DNA from: Candidatus Fibrimonadaceae bacterium | Lineage (GTDB): Bacteria; Fibrobacterota; Fibrobacteria; Fibrobacterales; Fibrobacteraceae | Reading direction: 5' to 3' | DNA: 32,270 bases | NCBI GenBank assembly: GCA_031281265.1 | Contig: JAITFO010000023.1 | Location: forward strand, 1 to 32,270 | Shown: piece by piece, positions 14,681-24,700 of the stretch | Position numbering within the stretch: the first letter of the stretch is position 1 | Layout of the letters: each line of letters opens with the position of its first letter | Program-made: the position numbers and the translations under genes | Notes under the pieces: model-generated | Database searches by the model: none | What the model saw: only the letters and a program-made list of their open reading frames with translations | What the model was told of the DNA's origin: nothing

Positions 14681-16059
14681 GACGCCTTATACCCAATAAC
14701 AGGATTCATAAAACCTATTTCATAGGAATAGGCGGTGCGGGCATGAGCGGCATTGCGGAGCTTCTGCATCACAACGGCTTTGAAGTCAGCGGTAGCGATA
14801 TGCAAGAAAGTGCTCAGACCGCTTATCTGCAAAATCTAGGCATTAAAATTTTTATAGGCCATAAGGCAGAAAATATTTCCAATGTGGAGCTTGTGGTTTA
14901 TTCCTCTGCCGTGCAAGAAGACAATCCAGAGATGAAACACGCAAAGGAACAGGGCATTCCAATTATTAGAAGGGCGGAAATGCTCGGCGAGCTGATGCGG
15001 TTGAAATACACTTTGGCAATAGCTGGTACTCATGGAAAATCCAGCACAACGTCTTTGGTAGGCTCTATTTTAGAGGAGGCTGGCGAAGACCCAAGCGTGA
15101 TAGTGGGCGGCATTGTGCAGGGCAAAGGCTCTGGAACAACCATAGGTAAAGGTTCTTATTTGGTTGCAGAATCCGATGAATTTGACCACAGTTTTTTAAG
15201 GATGATGCCGAGTTCCGCTATAATAACCAATATAGATGCCGACCATTTGGATACCTACAAAGATTTGGATGATATAAAAAATGCCTTTGTGGAATTTGCA
15301 AACAAGGTTCCTTTTTATGGGCAGGTGATTTTATGTGTAGATGATATAGGTTGCCAAAGCATTTTATCCAGATTGGCAAAACCTGTGATAACTTACGGGT
15401 TTAGCCCACAAGCTACCTACAGCATAAAAAATTGCCGCCACTCGGAAAACGGTTCGGAATTTTCGGTTTATAACAAGGGCAATTTGCTCGGTGAATTTTC
15501 AATACGGCTTTTGGGCAAACACAATATTCAAAATGCCACAGCTGCTATTGCGCTGGCAACGGAGGAGTCCATTCCGGTTGAAGTTTCCAAAAAAGCTATT
15601 GCAGCATTTGCTGGCGTTAAGAGGAGAATGGAATTTAAAGGCAAGGTTAGAGGTGCGCTGGTGTTTGACGATTACGCGCACCATCCGACGGAAGTTGCCG
15701 CAAGCCTTTCCGCATTCAGGGAAGCCTTCCCAGATAGGCGCATTATAGCGGTGTTCCAACCTCATCTGTACTCGCGCACAAAGGACCAAGCGGAAGATTT
15801 TGGAACAGCTTTTTTAGGTAGCGACATTCTTTTGGCGTGCGATATTTACGGGGCTAGAGAAGAGCCAATAGAGGGAATCACCGGAAAACTCATTTTTGAT
15901 TTTGCTCATGCTAGGGGGCATAAAAATGCGCGTTTTATAGGAGCAAAAGAAAATGCTTTGGAAATTCTCAAGGACGAAATGAAGGGTGACGATTTGATTG
16001 TGACAATGGGTGCTGGAAGCATAACTATGCTTTCAACTAAAATTTTGGAGATAGTCTGA
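14668..16059 (+). CDS. murC: UDP-N-acetylmuramate-L-alanine ligase MurC
   Basis: 463 residues. MurC attaches L-Ala to UDP-MurNAc, the first amino-acid step. YFIGIGGAGMSGIAELLH (17-34) is the Rossmann UDP-binding start; GTHGKSSTTSLVGSILEEAG (about 118) is the P-loop, with Ser in place of the usual Thr-Thr; then ITNIDADHLDTY, KRRMEFKG, DDYAHHPTEV, FQPHLYSRTKD and MGAGSI follow in the expected order. The first ATG lies inside the murG end (13-nt overlap), and the TGATG at 16057-16061 couples it to ftsQ. The gene normally between murC and ftsQ, murB or ddl, is absent. Confidence 0.96.
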   Translation: MLDLGRLIPNNRIHKTYFIGIGGAGMSGIAELLHHNGFEVSGSDMQESAQTAYLQNLGIKIFIGHKAENISNVELVVYSSAVQEDNPEMKHAKEQGIPIIRRAEMLGELMRLKYTLAIAGTHGKSSTTSLVGSILEEAGEDPSVIVGGIVQGKGSGTTIGKGSYLVAESDEFDHSFLRMMPSSAIITNIDADHLDTYKDLDDIKNAFVEFANKVPFYGQVILCVDDIGCQSILSRLAKPVITYGFSPQATYSIKNCRHSENGSEFSVYNKGNLLGEFSIRLLGKHNIQNATAAIALATEESIPVEVSKKAIAAFAGVKRRMEFKGKVRGALVFDDYAHHPTEVAASLSAFREAFPDRRIIAVFQPHLYSRTKDQAEDFGTAFLGSDILLACDIYGAREEPIEGITGKLIFDFAHARGHKNARFIGAKENALEILKDEMKGDDLIVTMGAGSITMLSTKILEIV

Positions 16060-16859
16060 TGTTGAAATACCACGAAAAAGCAAAAGAAAAAGCAGTCAAT
16101 AACTGGATTTCAAAGAGAAAAACAGTTGTTGGGAATTGCCTCTCGAGAAATAAAAGCGGTATTACGTTTGTGTGCCTTTTGGTTTTGCTCTGCGTAGCTG
16201 TTTTTAAGGTTATTCTTCCGAATATAAAACTTGAGAGTTATATAGCTTTCCAAAAAATAACGCCCAAGAATCTAAATAGGCTCTCGGAAGATGCGTTTAG
16301 AAAGATAATAGGCTATGATTACGAGGAAAAAATTTACCTAAAAGATACTGCCGAAATTCGTGCGCGTCTTGATACCAGCAGCATGATTTTTGGCGATGTT
16401 CAATTTTTAGTTAGATTGATTCCTTATGAATTGGAAATAAAATTCAACGAGGTTAAACCTCTTTTTGTGATTATGCCTCAAAGCCAGAGTTCTACGCCGC
16501 TTGTATATTCAGACAAAGGAAAAATTTATCCATACAGCGTGAATATAGCAGACTTACCGATTGTTGATACTAAAAACGAAAACGATATTGCGTTAGCTAC
16601 AAATTTTTTGATAGATATGAGAAAGAATGACCCTTTGCTATACATGAGAACTTCGCAATTGATTCCAAAAGAAACCGAAAAGCAAATAACGGTATTCTTT
16701 AGCGATGTTGAATTTAAAACGAGATTTTCTTTAGAAAGCGATTATTGGAAAACCGCTTTTAGACATTATAGGCAAATGACCAGAAATATGAAGATTTTAA
16801 ATGTAAATTCCATAGCTGTTTTGGACCTGCGTTTCAAGCAGATGGCATACACAATATGA
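16059..16859 (+). CDS. ftsQ: FtsQ/DivIB-type cell division protein
   Basis: 266 residues: a basic cytoplasmic N-terminus (1-33), one membrane helix (about 35-53, ITFVCLLVLLCVAVFKVIL) and a periplasmic part starting with a POTRA-like segment (ITPKNLNRLSEDAFRKII) and ending with VLDLRFKQMAYTI, which matches the terminal DLR-(Y/F) beta strand of FtsQ. Sequence conservation is low, but topology and the slot between murC and ftsA fit FtsQ, the scaffold of the FtsQLB complex. It overlaps the murC stop by one base, and GAGGAG follows for the next gene. Confidence 0.83.
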   Translation: MLKYHEKAKEKAVNNWISKRKTVVGNCLSRNKSGITFVCLLVLLCVAVFKVILPNIKLESYIAFQKITPKNLNRLSEDAFRKIIGYDYEEKIYLKDTAEIRARLDTSSMIFGDVQFLVRLIPYELEIKFNEVKPLFVIMPQSQSSTPLVYSDKGKIYPYSVNIADLPIVDTKNENDIALATNFLIDMRKNDPLLYMRTSQLIPKETEKQITVFFSDVEFKTRFSLESDYWKTAFRHYRQMTRNMKILNVNSIAVLDLRFKQMAYTI

Positions 16860-16875
16860 AGAGGAGAAACGACGC

Positions 16876-18255
16876 ATGAACGCTAAAAGTGCAAAACTCA
16901 ATCTGGATTTCGGGCATGGTGGCATCAGCATGAACATTGCCATGGCAAATGACTTTCAAGCACGCTACGGGGCGGAGGGTGATTGGCATGTGGAAACAAC
17001 TCGCCTCAATACTGAGGAATTTGAAGGATTCCCTGGGATGTCGCAGAATAGAATTGATGAAGGATACGTTAGAACAGCGGTTGCTTCCATCAACAGAATC
17101 ATAAGCGAATGGCAAAGGGATAATGGTTATGATTTTGATTCCAATTTGGAAGTTACGGTCTCTGCAGCTTTCTTCGAAGTTCTGTTCCTTCCATATAGGC
17201 TTGAGTTTTCCCAGCTCAGGGAGATCACGGAAGATGACATAAGGAAAATAGAGATATGCAAACTGCCAGGGGAAATGTTTAAAACTCCAATTCCAGATGA
17301 AAAGATAAGGTCTTTGACAAGCCCGTATTTTACCATTTCAAATGAAGTGAAAGTTCTTGAGCCTATAGGGAGAAAGACCAAAAACTTTGGTTTTAACGCT
17401 TATTTTATAACTAAGCATCCAATTCTTTCAAAATTTTTGAATATTATGAAGGAATATGAAGAAAAAATAAAAGTATCTCTATCTTGCGAGAGTGAATTTA
17501 AGGCACTCGCAAACAAAGAGGAGAGAATGAGCAAAACAGCGTTAATTCACATTACGGACTCGATGTCTGAGTTTTCCGTGTGGCAAGATTCAGAGTTGAA
17601 ATACCTGAATAAAAAAGAATCCGGTTTTATGAAACTGAGGGAAGTTATTTGGCGGTTATGCGTCTGTTACCATAAAAATCCTAAATTGGCTAAGCGGGAC
17701 CATGAGTTTATTAAAAGAGGCGACTATATGGAAAAATTTTACAATATGATAAAAAATGCTGAGATCTCCGAAGATTTCAGAGACTTTCTATCTGCGGATG
17801 ATTGTTCTGTTTTGCTCGAATTTATATCCTGTGCTTTAGAAGAGGAAACCGAATATAGCAGGCATGAATTACCTGGTAAAAATAAAAGCAGAACAAACCT
17901 TACAATTAGCAATTATGTTTTAAGTTATTTTGCAAAAACTACCCTTCGTAGCTTGTTATCCGAGATAAAGCAGACCATGTTTGACGATGATTTTTGCAAA
18001 CCGGAATCCATAATTTTAGAATGTTCGTTGCCGATAAAGGGTATTGAGGAGCTGGCTGAGGAAGTTTTTGAGGTTCCTGCGAGGAAAGGGTATGTAAGAT
18101 GGGATGGTGAGGTAAGGCGAGACTTATCCTCTGCTGGTGCAGGTATTCTGCAAAGCCTGATTTCTGGGGAAGATAGGGGTGGTCCTATTGAAAAGAACAA
18201 AAGAACCACAAGGATTCTATCCTTATTTGGAAATATCTTCTCAAAGGCTTCGTAA
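16876..18255 (+). CDS. ftsA: Divergent FtsA-like protein
   Basis: 459 residues. FtsA is an actin-family ATPase that ties FtsZ to the membrane. The overall plan fits: an N-terminal DFGHGG where FtsA has DIGT, IDEGYVRTAVASINRII as in the 1A domain start, ITEDDI in the 1C region, ALIHITDSMSEFSVWQDSEL (222-241) where phosphate-2 DIGGGTTD would be, IILECSLPIKGIEELAEEVF (379-398) where LTGGxAxLxG would be, and a C-terminal amphipathic helix (445-457, TRILSLFGNIFSK). All three nucleotide motifs lack their glycines, so ATP binding may be lost or altered. The family call rests on position before ftsZ, order of blocks and the C-terminal helix. GAGGAG (16861-16866) precedes the ATG by 9 nt. Confidence 0.72.
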   Translation: MNAKSAKLNLDFGHGGISMNIAMANDFQARYGAEGDWHVETTRLNTEEFEGFPGMSQNRIDEGYVRTAVASINRIISEWQRDNGYDFDSNLEVTVSAAFFEVLFLPYRLEFSQLREITEDDIRKIEICKLPGEMFKTPIPDEKIRSLTSPYFTISNEVKVLEPIGRKTKNFGFNAYFITKHPILSKFLNIMKEYEEKIKVSLSCESEFKALANKEERMSKTALIHITDSMSEFSVWQDSELKYLNKKESGFMKLREVIWRLCVCYHKNPKLAKRDHEFIKRGDYMEKFYNMIKNAEISEDFRDFLSADDCSVLLEFISCALEEETEYSRHELPGKNKSRTNLTISNYVLSYFAKTTLRSLLSEIKQTMFDDDFCKPESIILECSLPIKGIEELAEEVFEVPARKGYVRWDGEVRRDLSSAGAGILQSLISGEDRGGPIEKNKRTTRILSLFGNIFSKAS

Positions 18256-18289
18256 ATTTTATATATTCACGAAATATGGAGGTTTTTTA

Positions 18290-19711
18290 ATGCCCATAGA
18301 CTCGAGCAAAGTTATATCGAGCATACGCCGTAAAGCCGGGATAGAGAGCTACGTTACCCCAAGCTTGTCTGAATATCGTGACCCTCTGATTCAAATGGAA
18401 ATTGACGAAGATACAGACCACGAGCCTTTAATAGAGAGTGCAGGTGAGACTTACGGGCGGCCTATTTCGGTTTGCTTTGCAGGAGTTGGAACTTGTGGCG
18501 TAAATATCTTGATGAGCTTAAAAGCACAAAATTCAAGCAATGATATGGTGGATTTTGTGGGCATAAATTCAGATGGTGGTTCCATCAAAGAACTTGAAAA
18601 AAACGGTTTTAAAAACAACATTGCCCTGAGCATGGGGGATTCTTATTATTTGGGTGCTGGCGGAGATTTGAAAGTAGCACAGGAATTGGGAGAGAAATAC
18701 TACGACAAATTCAAACAACGTTTCAAAACCGTAGATCTAGCGCTGGTTGTAACAGGCATGGGTGGTGGCACAGGCACAGGAGTTGCACCCTTGGTTGCAA
18801 AGGCGGCAAGAGAAGTTCAGAATGGGAAAAAGAATACACTCACCATAGGCGTTGCCACAATGCCATCTGGAATAGAATCCGACAGGCGCGAAATAGCAGA
18901 GCATGGCATAGCGGAATTAAAAAAACATGTGGACGCTCTTGTTGTAATTGACCAGCTGAACCTGCTGGATGTTTTAGACCAAGAAAATACATCTATGGAT
19001 GAAGCAGATGAATTGATAGATTCGCGTTTTGAAATAGTGCTTCAATCCATAATGGATACCATAACGAACTACACAAAGAGAAACATAGATTTTGCCGATG
19101 TTTGCTCAACCCTTAAAGAGAGCGGGGATTCAATTATCACAACAGTCGAAGCACCTGCAGGGAATGTGGAAGACATAAAAAAAGAACTTGCAAAAGCGGT
19201 AAATGACAAATTGCTGGTGAATCATTCCAATAAAATTGCTTCGAGGTTGATGATATATCAATTTTATGAACAGGGATATTCCGAAAGATCTCACTACGAA
19301 GTGGTAAGTGAAATCCAAAGGCTTTTTAATTGGACAAAAAGCGACAACGGTTATTATAGATGCGTTTTGGACAATCCTCCAGAAGGTACGGTTAAATTCC
19401 TGAAAATAGGCAATGGCTCTGGCGAAGAATATAAAGGCAAAACAAAGGTCATAGTTATTGCAGGCGGTTTTGTCGATAAAATTTCCGCTGGCGTTGGCGC
19501 TAGCACTGGCACTGGCAAAACTGCAAAGGTGGAAAATATAATCTTCAATCGTAAGACAGAACCGATTGTTAGGCCATCTGAAAGATCGGTTGCGGTAGCT
19601 AAAGAATGGCAGCCACAATCGCAACCTCAACCGCAACCTCAACTACAACCGCAACCGCAAGAAGCATCCTCCGGTTCCTTTGAAGCAATTTTTGATGAGA
19701 TTACACTATGA
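18290..19711 (+). CDS. ftsZ: Divergent cell division GTPase FtsZ
   Basis: 473 residues from ATG 18290, chosen because GGAGG sits 7 nt upstream (18278-18282). FtsZ polymerises into the Z-ring. The tubulin signature GGGTGTG is at 158-164, T3 GAGG at 122-125, and the T7 catalytic loop NIDFAD at 265-270, so GTPase activity looks intact. Unusual points: about 58 residues precede the first strand PISVCFAGVG (usually 10-20); the T1 loop is GVGTCGVN rather than GVGGxGxN; the NTD(A)QAL block is NSDGGSI; a Gln-Pro repeat linker (440-457) leads to an acidic C-terminal peptide SGSFEAIFDEITL instead of the conserved DIPxFLR type. It overlaps cysS by 4 nt (ATGA). Confidence 0.93.
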   Translation: MPIDSSKVISSIRRKAGIESYVTPSLSEYRDPLIQMEIDEDTDHEPLIESAGETYGRPISVCFAGVGTCGVNILMSLKAQNSSNDMVDFVGINSDGGSIKELEKNGFKNNIALSMGDSYYLGAGGDLKVAQELGEKYYDKFKQRFKTVDLALVVTGMGGGTGTGVAPLVAKAAREVQNGKKNTLTIGVATMPSGIESDRREIAEHGIAELKKHVDALVVIDQLNLLDVLDQENTSMDEADELIDSRFEIVLQSIMDTITNYTKRNIDFADVCSTLKESGDSIITTVEAPAGNVEDIKKELAKAVNDKLLVNHSNKIASRLMIYQFYEQGYSERSHYEVVSEIQRLFNWTKSDNGYYRCVLDNPPEGTVKFLKIGNGSGEEYKGKTKVIVIAGGFVDKISAGVGASTGTGKTAKVENIIFNRKTEPIVRPSERSVAVAKEWQPQSQPQPQPQLQPQPQEASSGSFEAIFDEITL

Positions 19712-21123
19712 GCAAAAAATCCCTCTTTCTTTATAATACAGCAAGCCGCTCAAAAGAGAAGTTCGTTCTTCCACAAGATGTTGACGAAGTACGAATGTAT
19801 GCTTGTGGACCAACTGTTTATCATTATGCCCATATAGGCAACTTACGTACTTATCTATTTGAGGATTTGCTCCGCAGGAGCCTTGAATACTTTGGTTTTA
19901 AGGTTCGTCACGTGATAAATATAACCGATGTAGGTCACATGACTAGTGACCAAGACGATGGCGAAGACAAAATGGAAAAGGGCGCAGAGCGTACTGGTAA
20001 AAGCGTTTGGGAAGTAGCGGAATTTTATGCGGAAAAATTCAAAGAGGATTTAAAACTTTTAAACATATTGCCTCCTGTTATCTGGTGCAAGGCTACAGAC
20101 AACATAAAAGAGCAAATTGAACTGATACAAAGATTGGAAGAAAAAGGTTATACCTACAAAACAAGTGATGGCATTTATTTTGACACCATGAAGTTTCCGA
20201 GATATGCGGATTTTGCCCACTTAGACATCGCTGGCTTAAAAAGCGGAGCTCGCATAGATATCGGCGAGAAAAAATTCACAACAGATTTTGCTCTGTGGAA
20301 ATTCAGCCCTAAAGGTAGCAAGAGGGCAATGGAATGGGATAGCCCGTGGGGGACTGGCTTCCCTGGCTGGCACGTGGAATGTTCTGCGATGGCGATGAAG
20401 TATCTCGGTGAGACTATTGACATTCATTGCGGTGGCACAGACCACATTCGTATTCATCACACAAACGAAATAGCCCAGAGCGAGTGTGCTACGGGAAGGC
20501 TGTTTTCAAGATTTTGGATGCACGGCGAATTTTTGAGAGAGAGTAATTTGGAAAAGATGAGCAAGAGCAGCGGTGATTTTTTGACTCTGGATTTTTTAAT
20601 GAAAAAAGGGTTTGACCCCATTGCCTATAGGCTTTTATCCTTTACAAGCCATTATCGCAATTATTTGAACTTCAGTTGGGAAGCTATGGAAAGTGCGCAG
20701 GAATCTTTAAACGCTTTGCGTAGAAAAACCGAACCTTATATAGGTTTGGAAGGCAAAGTGGAGAGTTTGGATGCACGTGAGTGGAGTTTGAAATTCAGAG
20801 AGTGCATAGCAGACGATTTGAATTCCTCCGCAGCTATCAGCACTTTGAATTTGATGCTCGCTGATTCCGCGTTGGCCAAAGGCGAAAAATCCGCTCTTAT
20901 AGAGGAATTTGACACTGTTCTTGGATTTCAGTTGCTAAAAAGAAAAAAGGTAGAGCATTCCGTAGAAGAGATTGAAAAAATAAAAGCCCTTATAGAGGAG
21001 AGAAATTTTGCCCGGTCAGTTAAAAATTTTGCGGAGAGCGATCGTCTGCGAGATGTTTTGCTGAAACTCGGCGCCGTTATTAAAGACGGCAAAGATGGCA
21101 CTACCTCTTGGGAATGGAAATGA
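19708..21123 (+). CDS. cysS: Cysteinyl-tRNA synthetase
   Basis: 471 residues, class Ia synthetase that charges tRNA-Cys. It has YACGPTVYHYAHIGNLRTYLFEDLLRR (HIGH motif as AHIGN, near residue 41), zinc-site residues in WHVECSAMAMKYLG and IHCGGTDHIRIHHTNE, and KMSKS at about 282 (LEKMSKSSGDF). The C-terminal helical domain ends with the usual FARSVKNFAESDRLRDVLLKLGAVIKD block. Length and order are normal. Overlaps of 4 nt at both ends place it in the same operon as ftsZ and ruvA. Confidence 0.97.
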   Translation: MSKKSLFLYNTASRSKEKFVLPQDVDEVRMYACGPTVYHYAHIGNLRTYLFEDLLRRSLEYFGFKVRHVINITDVGHMTSDQDDGEDKMEKGAERTGKSVWEVAEFYAEKFKEDLKLLNILPPVIWCKATDNIKEQIELIQRLEEKGYTYKTSDGIYFDTMKFPRYADFAHLDIAGLKSGARIDIGEKKFTTDFALWKFSPKGSKRAMEWDSPWGTGFPGWHVECSAMAMKYLGETIDIHCGGTDHIRIHHTNEIAQSECATGRLFSRFWMHGEFLRESNLEKMSKSSGDFLTLDFLMKKGFDPIAYRLLSFTSHYRNYLNFSWEAMESAQESLNALRRKTEPYIGLEGKVESLDAREWSLKFRECIADDLNSSAAISTLNLMLADSALAKGEKSALIEEFDTVLGFQLLKRKKVEHSVEEIEKIKALIEERNFARSVKNFAESDRLRDVLLKLGAVIKDGKDGTTSWEWK

Positions 21124-21710
21124 TAGAGAGGTTAAGGGGAATTTTAATACATAAAACTCCGCTTATGGCTGTTGTTGAATGTGGGGGAGTTGGTTATGGG
21201 GTCAACGTAAGCGCACGCACAGGGGAAAGACTCCCAAACGAAGGTTCCGAAATTTCATTGTTGACTCATCTGATTGTGCGAGAGGATTCTTTAACGCTTT
21301 ATGGTTTTTTTGATGTTCAAGAAAAAGAACTGTTTTTGAATATGATAGAGGTTAACGGCATTGGCCCAAAAATGGCGCAAAGAATTTTGAGTTCCATTTC
21401 GCCTAATGATTTTCTCTCTTTGATTGCTATGGAAAATTCCGCAGGGCTTTCAAAAATAAAGGGGATAGGCAAAAAAACATCGGAAATGCTGGTGCTTGCA
21501 TTAAAGGACAAAGCCCTTTCTATTTCCGCTGTGGGTGGGGAAAATTCTTCCCTTTCCATGCCTTTTGCCGAGCAAGAGGCGGTACTCGCCCTCCACACGC
21601 TTGGAGTAAAAGACCCAGGTGCAAAAAAAGCCGTAGAAAAAGCTGTAGAAATTTTAGGCAAGAATACGGATTCTGGCAAACTCATCGCAGAAGCTCTAAG
21701 GCATTTGTAG
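21120..21710 (+). CDS. ruvA: Holliday junction branch migration protein RuvA
   Basis: 196 residues from ATG 21120 (MIERLRGILIHK), preferred over in-frame starts at 21108 and 21114 because it makes the ATGA overlap with cysS and matches the normal RuvA N-terminus. RuvA tetramers bind Holliday junctions and guide the RuvB motor. It has the N-terminal OB-fold, two helix-hairpin-helix motifs (VNGIGPKMAQRIL and IKGIGKKTSEMLVLALKD) and the C-terminal domain III (EAVLALHTLGVKDPGAKKAVEKAVE) that contacts RuvB. ruvB and ruvC are not in the window. sprA follows after 31 nt. Confidence 0.96.
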   Translation: MIERLRGILIHKTPLMAVVECGGVGYGVNVSARTGERLPNEGSEISLLTHLIVREDSLTLYGFFDVQEKELFLNMIEVNGIGPKMAQRILSSISPNDFLSLIAMENSAGLSKIKGIGKKTSEMLVLALKDKALSISAVGGENSSLSMPFAEQEAVLALHTLGVKDPGAKKAVEKAVEILGKNTDSGKLIAEALRHL

Positions 21711-21741
21711 GTATCAGCATTTACTAAATTTCTTTGCAACA

Positions 21742-24700
21742 ATGTATTTTCGAACGGCAATAATGGTAGCTTTGCTGCTGTGGGTTGGTTTTTGCTTTGC
21801 AGAACCGAGTGATTCCGTTACGAAGAGCCCAATTCAATACCTTCCTATACCTCTGCCAGCGGAGCCACTCAGAGGCATGCTCCCGCAAAAGGGTATTTCA
21901 AATGGCATGCCACTCAAAGCCTCAAAACAGCAGATGATATATAAGCATGAAATAGATTTTGAAAGCAGGGCCAGCGTTGTGCGGGCAGATTTTGTAAATA
22001 GTTTTAATAAAGATACCATGTTGCTTTGGAATGCATATTATTCAGAGCTTGTTGATTATTCAATGGATATGTTTGACATAGGTTTTAATAGGCTTTGGCT
22101 GAACGCTTTTATAGGGCAAAAAGATGGTGGAGCAAGTGAACCTGCCGAGGGTTCGTTGTTCAATATATCGCTCCCTATGGCAATTCCCGCCTGGATGAAG
22201 GACTTTGGATTTGACCGTCCAAAACTTTTGATGCAAGGCACAATGGATATTCGTTTGCACGGCGTGGGAGTTGTAGACGATGCGCCCGGTAGCATGGAAG
22301 GCAGTTTGCTGCCTTCACCAACTCTTTCTTATGTTCCAAGTTTTATAGTGCAGGGAAAAATAGGTAGGAACATCACTGTTGAATTGGATAACACTGAAGG
22401 TGGGCTTGGTGTTAGAAACAGAGTCCGCATAATTTATGCGGAGGAAGAACCGGGTGAATTTGAAGATTATATTTTGCAAAGGTTGGAAGCAGGTAACACT
22501 TCTCTGAGTTTGGCTGGCACGGAATTAACAGGTTATGCGGAACAGCATCAGGGTTTATTTGGAATAAAGGCGGAGATGAAATTTGGCAACTGGCGTTTAA
22601 CCACAATAGCTTCACAAGATGCGGGCAAGCAAGAAAGCTATACAATAAAAGGCAAAGATGAAAATATGGAATTTCAAATACAAGACAAACAATTTGTGGC
22701 TCACAAATATTACTTTTTAAATCATAGGATGAGAACGGATTATATAAACGCAACAATAGATGGTAATCTGCCGCCGCGTCCATTGGTAAACGGGTTAAAA
22801 ATTTATAAAAGAAGCCCGCTCAACAGCAAAAATACAACATTGGAAAACGCTGTTGGGGTGTATTACCCCCCTGGAAGCAATACCCCTATGGAAATATCCG
22901 GTTTGCGATTGATTGAGATGCAAAATGGAACGGATTATGTTTTTGATACTAGAACAGGAATTTTACGGCTCAAAGCAGGAAGCTCAGATATGCTTTTGGC
23001 GGCTTCTTGGGATGGCGATGGCACGGGGCGTGCTACATCTGCGGTTAGAAGGAACAACGATAGAGTTGTATTGATAAAATACGATGCTCTTTCCAATTTA
23101 CCGGATATAGAAAGATTGATGCTCAGAAATGTTTACAATGTTGGAATTTCGTCTGAAAATGCGAGCAATTTTATTTTGAGAATGAAAGATAATCGCACAA
23201 GAAACGCTGTTGATTATCTAAGAACTTTGGGAGTTGCGGATTCTACAACCGGAGTTGTTTTGGTGAATAACATCTCAATTTTTCCCAGAGATGGTAGCGA
23301 ATACACAGGGGATATGATTCTTCCTTGCCGAGAAAAAAGCTGGTATAGGCGAAATGGTTTGTCAGAGACCTTAGCGAGCGAGCATTGTTTGGAACCGCTT
23401 AGAAATATAGACTCCTCTCCGGCTATGAAGGCACTTTATACAACGCTTTATAGCAGCTTGGGCAATTACCAAACCCGTTATTATTTTGAATCCGTGGGTA
23501 AACGTAGGCGTGCCAGCATAAATGTCAGAGACCCAAATAGCAGCTATTCCGTGAGTGGCAACAACTGTATGGATATAGCACCAAATTCAGAAAAATTAAA
23601 AGCCGGCTCAGAAGTTTTGGTAAGAGATGTGGATTATCAAGTTAATTATGAACTTGGGCAAATTGAATTGATAAGCGAAAGAGCTTTAGACCCAAACAAA
23701 GAAATAACGGTTAATTTTGAGTGCGAACCTCTTTTTGAACTACAGAGCAAATTGCTTTTGGGGGCAAGGGCGGAATACCCTTTAAAGAATTTTAGCGAAG
23801 GTTCGCTTTGGGGTTTAACAGCTCTTTACAAAAATCAAAATGTGAGTACGGAAAATCCTCGGCTTGGCGGAGAACCTTTTTCAGGGCTTTTGCTCGGAAC
23901 AAATGTACGTCTAAGGGATAGTTCTCAAATAATGGATAAAATTATAAATGCAGTCCCGTTTATAGATTCTAAGGAAAAATCCAGATGGAGCTTTGAAGGA
24001 GAATTTGCCGCAAGTTACCACAATACTAATACAAATAACAGAAAATCAGCTTTGGTGGATGATTTTGAAAGTAGCGACATGATTTTGCAATTTCCGCTTT
24101 CCAGGCTGTTTTGGTTTAAAGCAAGCCCGCCAGGTGGCGTTAGCGAATATTTGGATTATAGACACGCTGGAGAATTTGTTTGGCACAGCAATACAAGCAT
24201 ACTTTATCGTTATATTTATACTCCGGTTGGCAATAACGATGTGGATAACAGAGAATTGACCATTTTGAATTTTCGCTTACGACCAAATGATAATTTAAGT
24301 GGTAAGAGTTGGGGTGGCGTTATGCGGTCTATCAGCAGCTATTATCAGAATTTATCGCGAAAGAGGTATATAGAAATGGTGGTGAGAGGGAACGTGGGTT
24401 CTTTATATGTGGATTTGGGTTCTATCAGCGAAGATATAAGCATCAACGGCTATGAACCTAATCGTATGCTCAACTCAGAATGTTCCATGGGTACAACAAC
24501 GCCACTGCATGATATGGGTTTGGGCTATTCCGCAGGAGTATATGGAAAACGTGTGGTTTGGGATTGCCGCTATGCCCAGTGCCGTGCCGATACTATCCCT
24601 AATGCGAGAATTCCAGCTGGAAATGCCGATATATCAATGGACAAGTACGACCCGAATTTACTCAACTCAAATGACCCCGGGCCACAGATAAATGGAACTG

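Noticed and set aside
19609-19665. CAACCG/CAACCT short tandem repeats at the end of ftsZ considered as a CRISPR-like or mobile repeat
   Set aside because: They are in-frame Gln-Pro codons forming the FtsZ linker, with no spacers.
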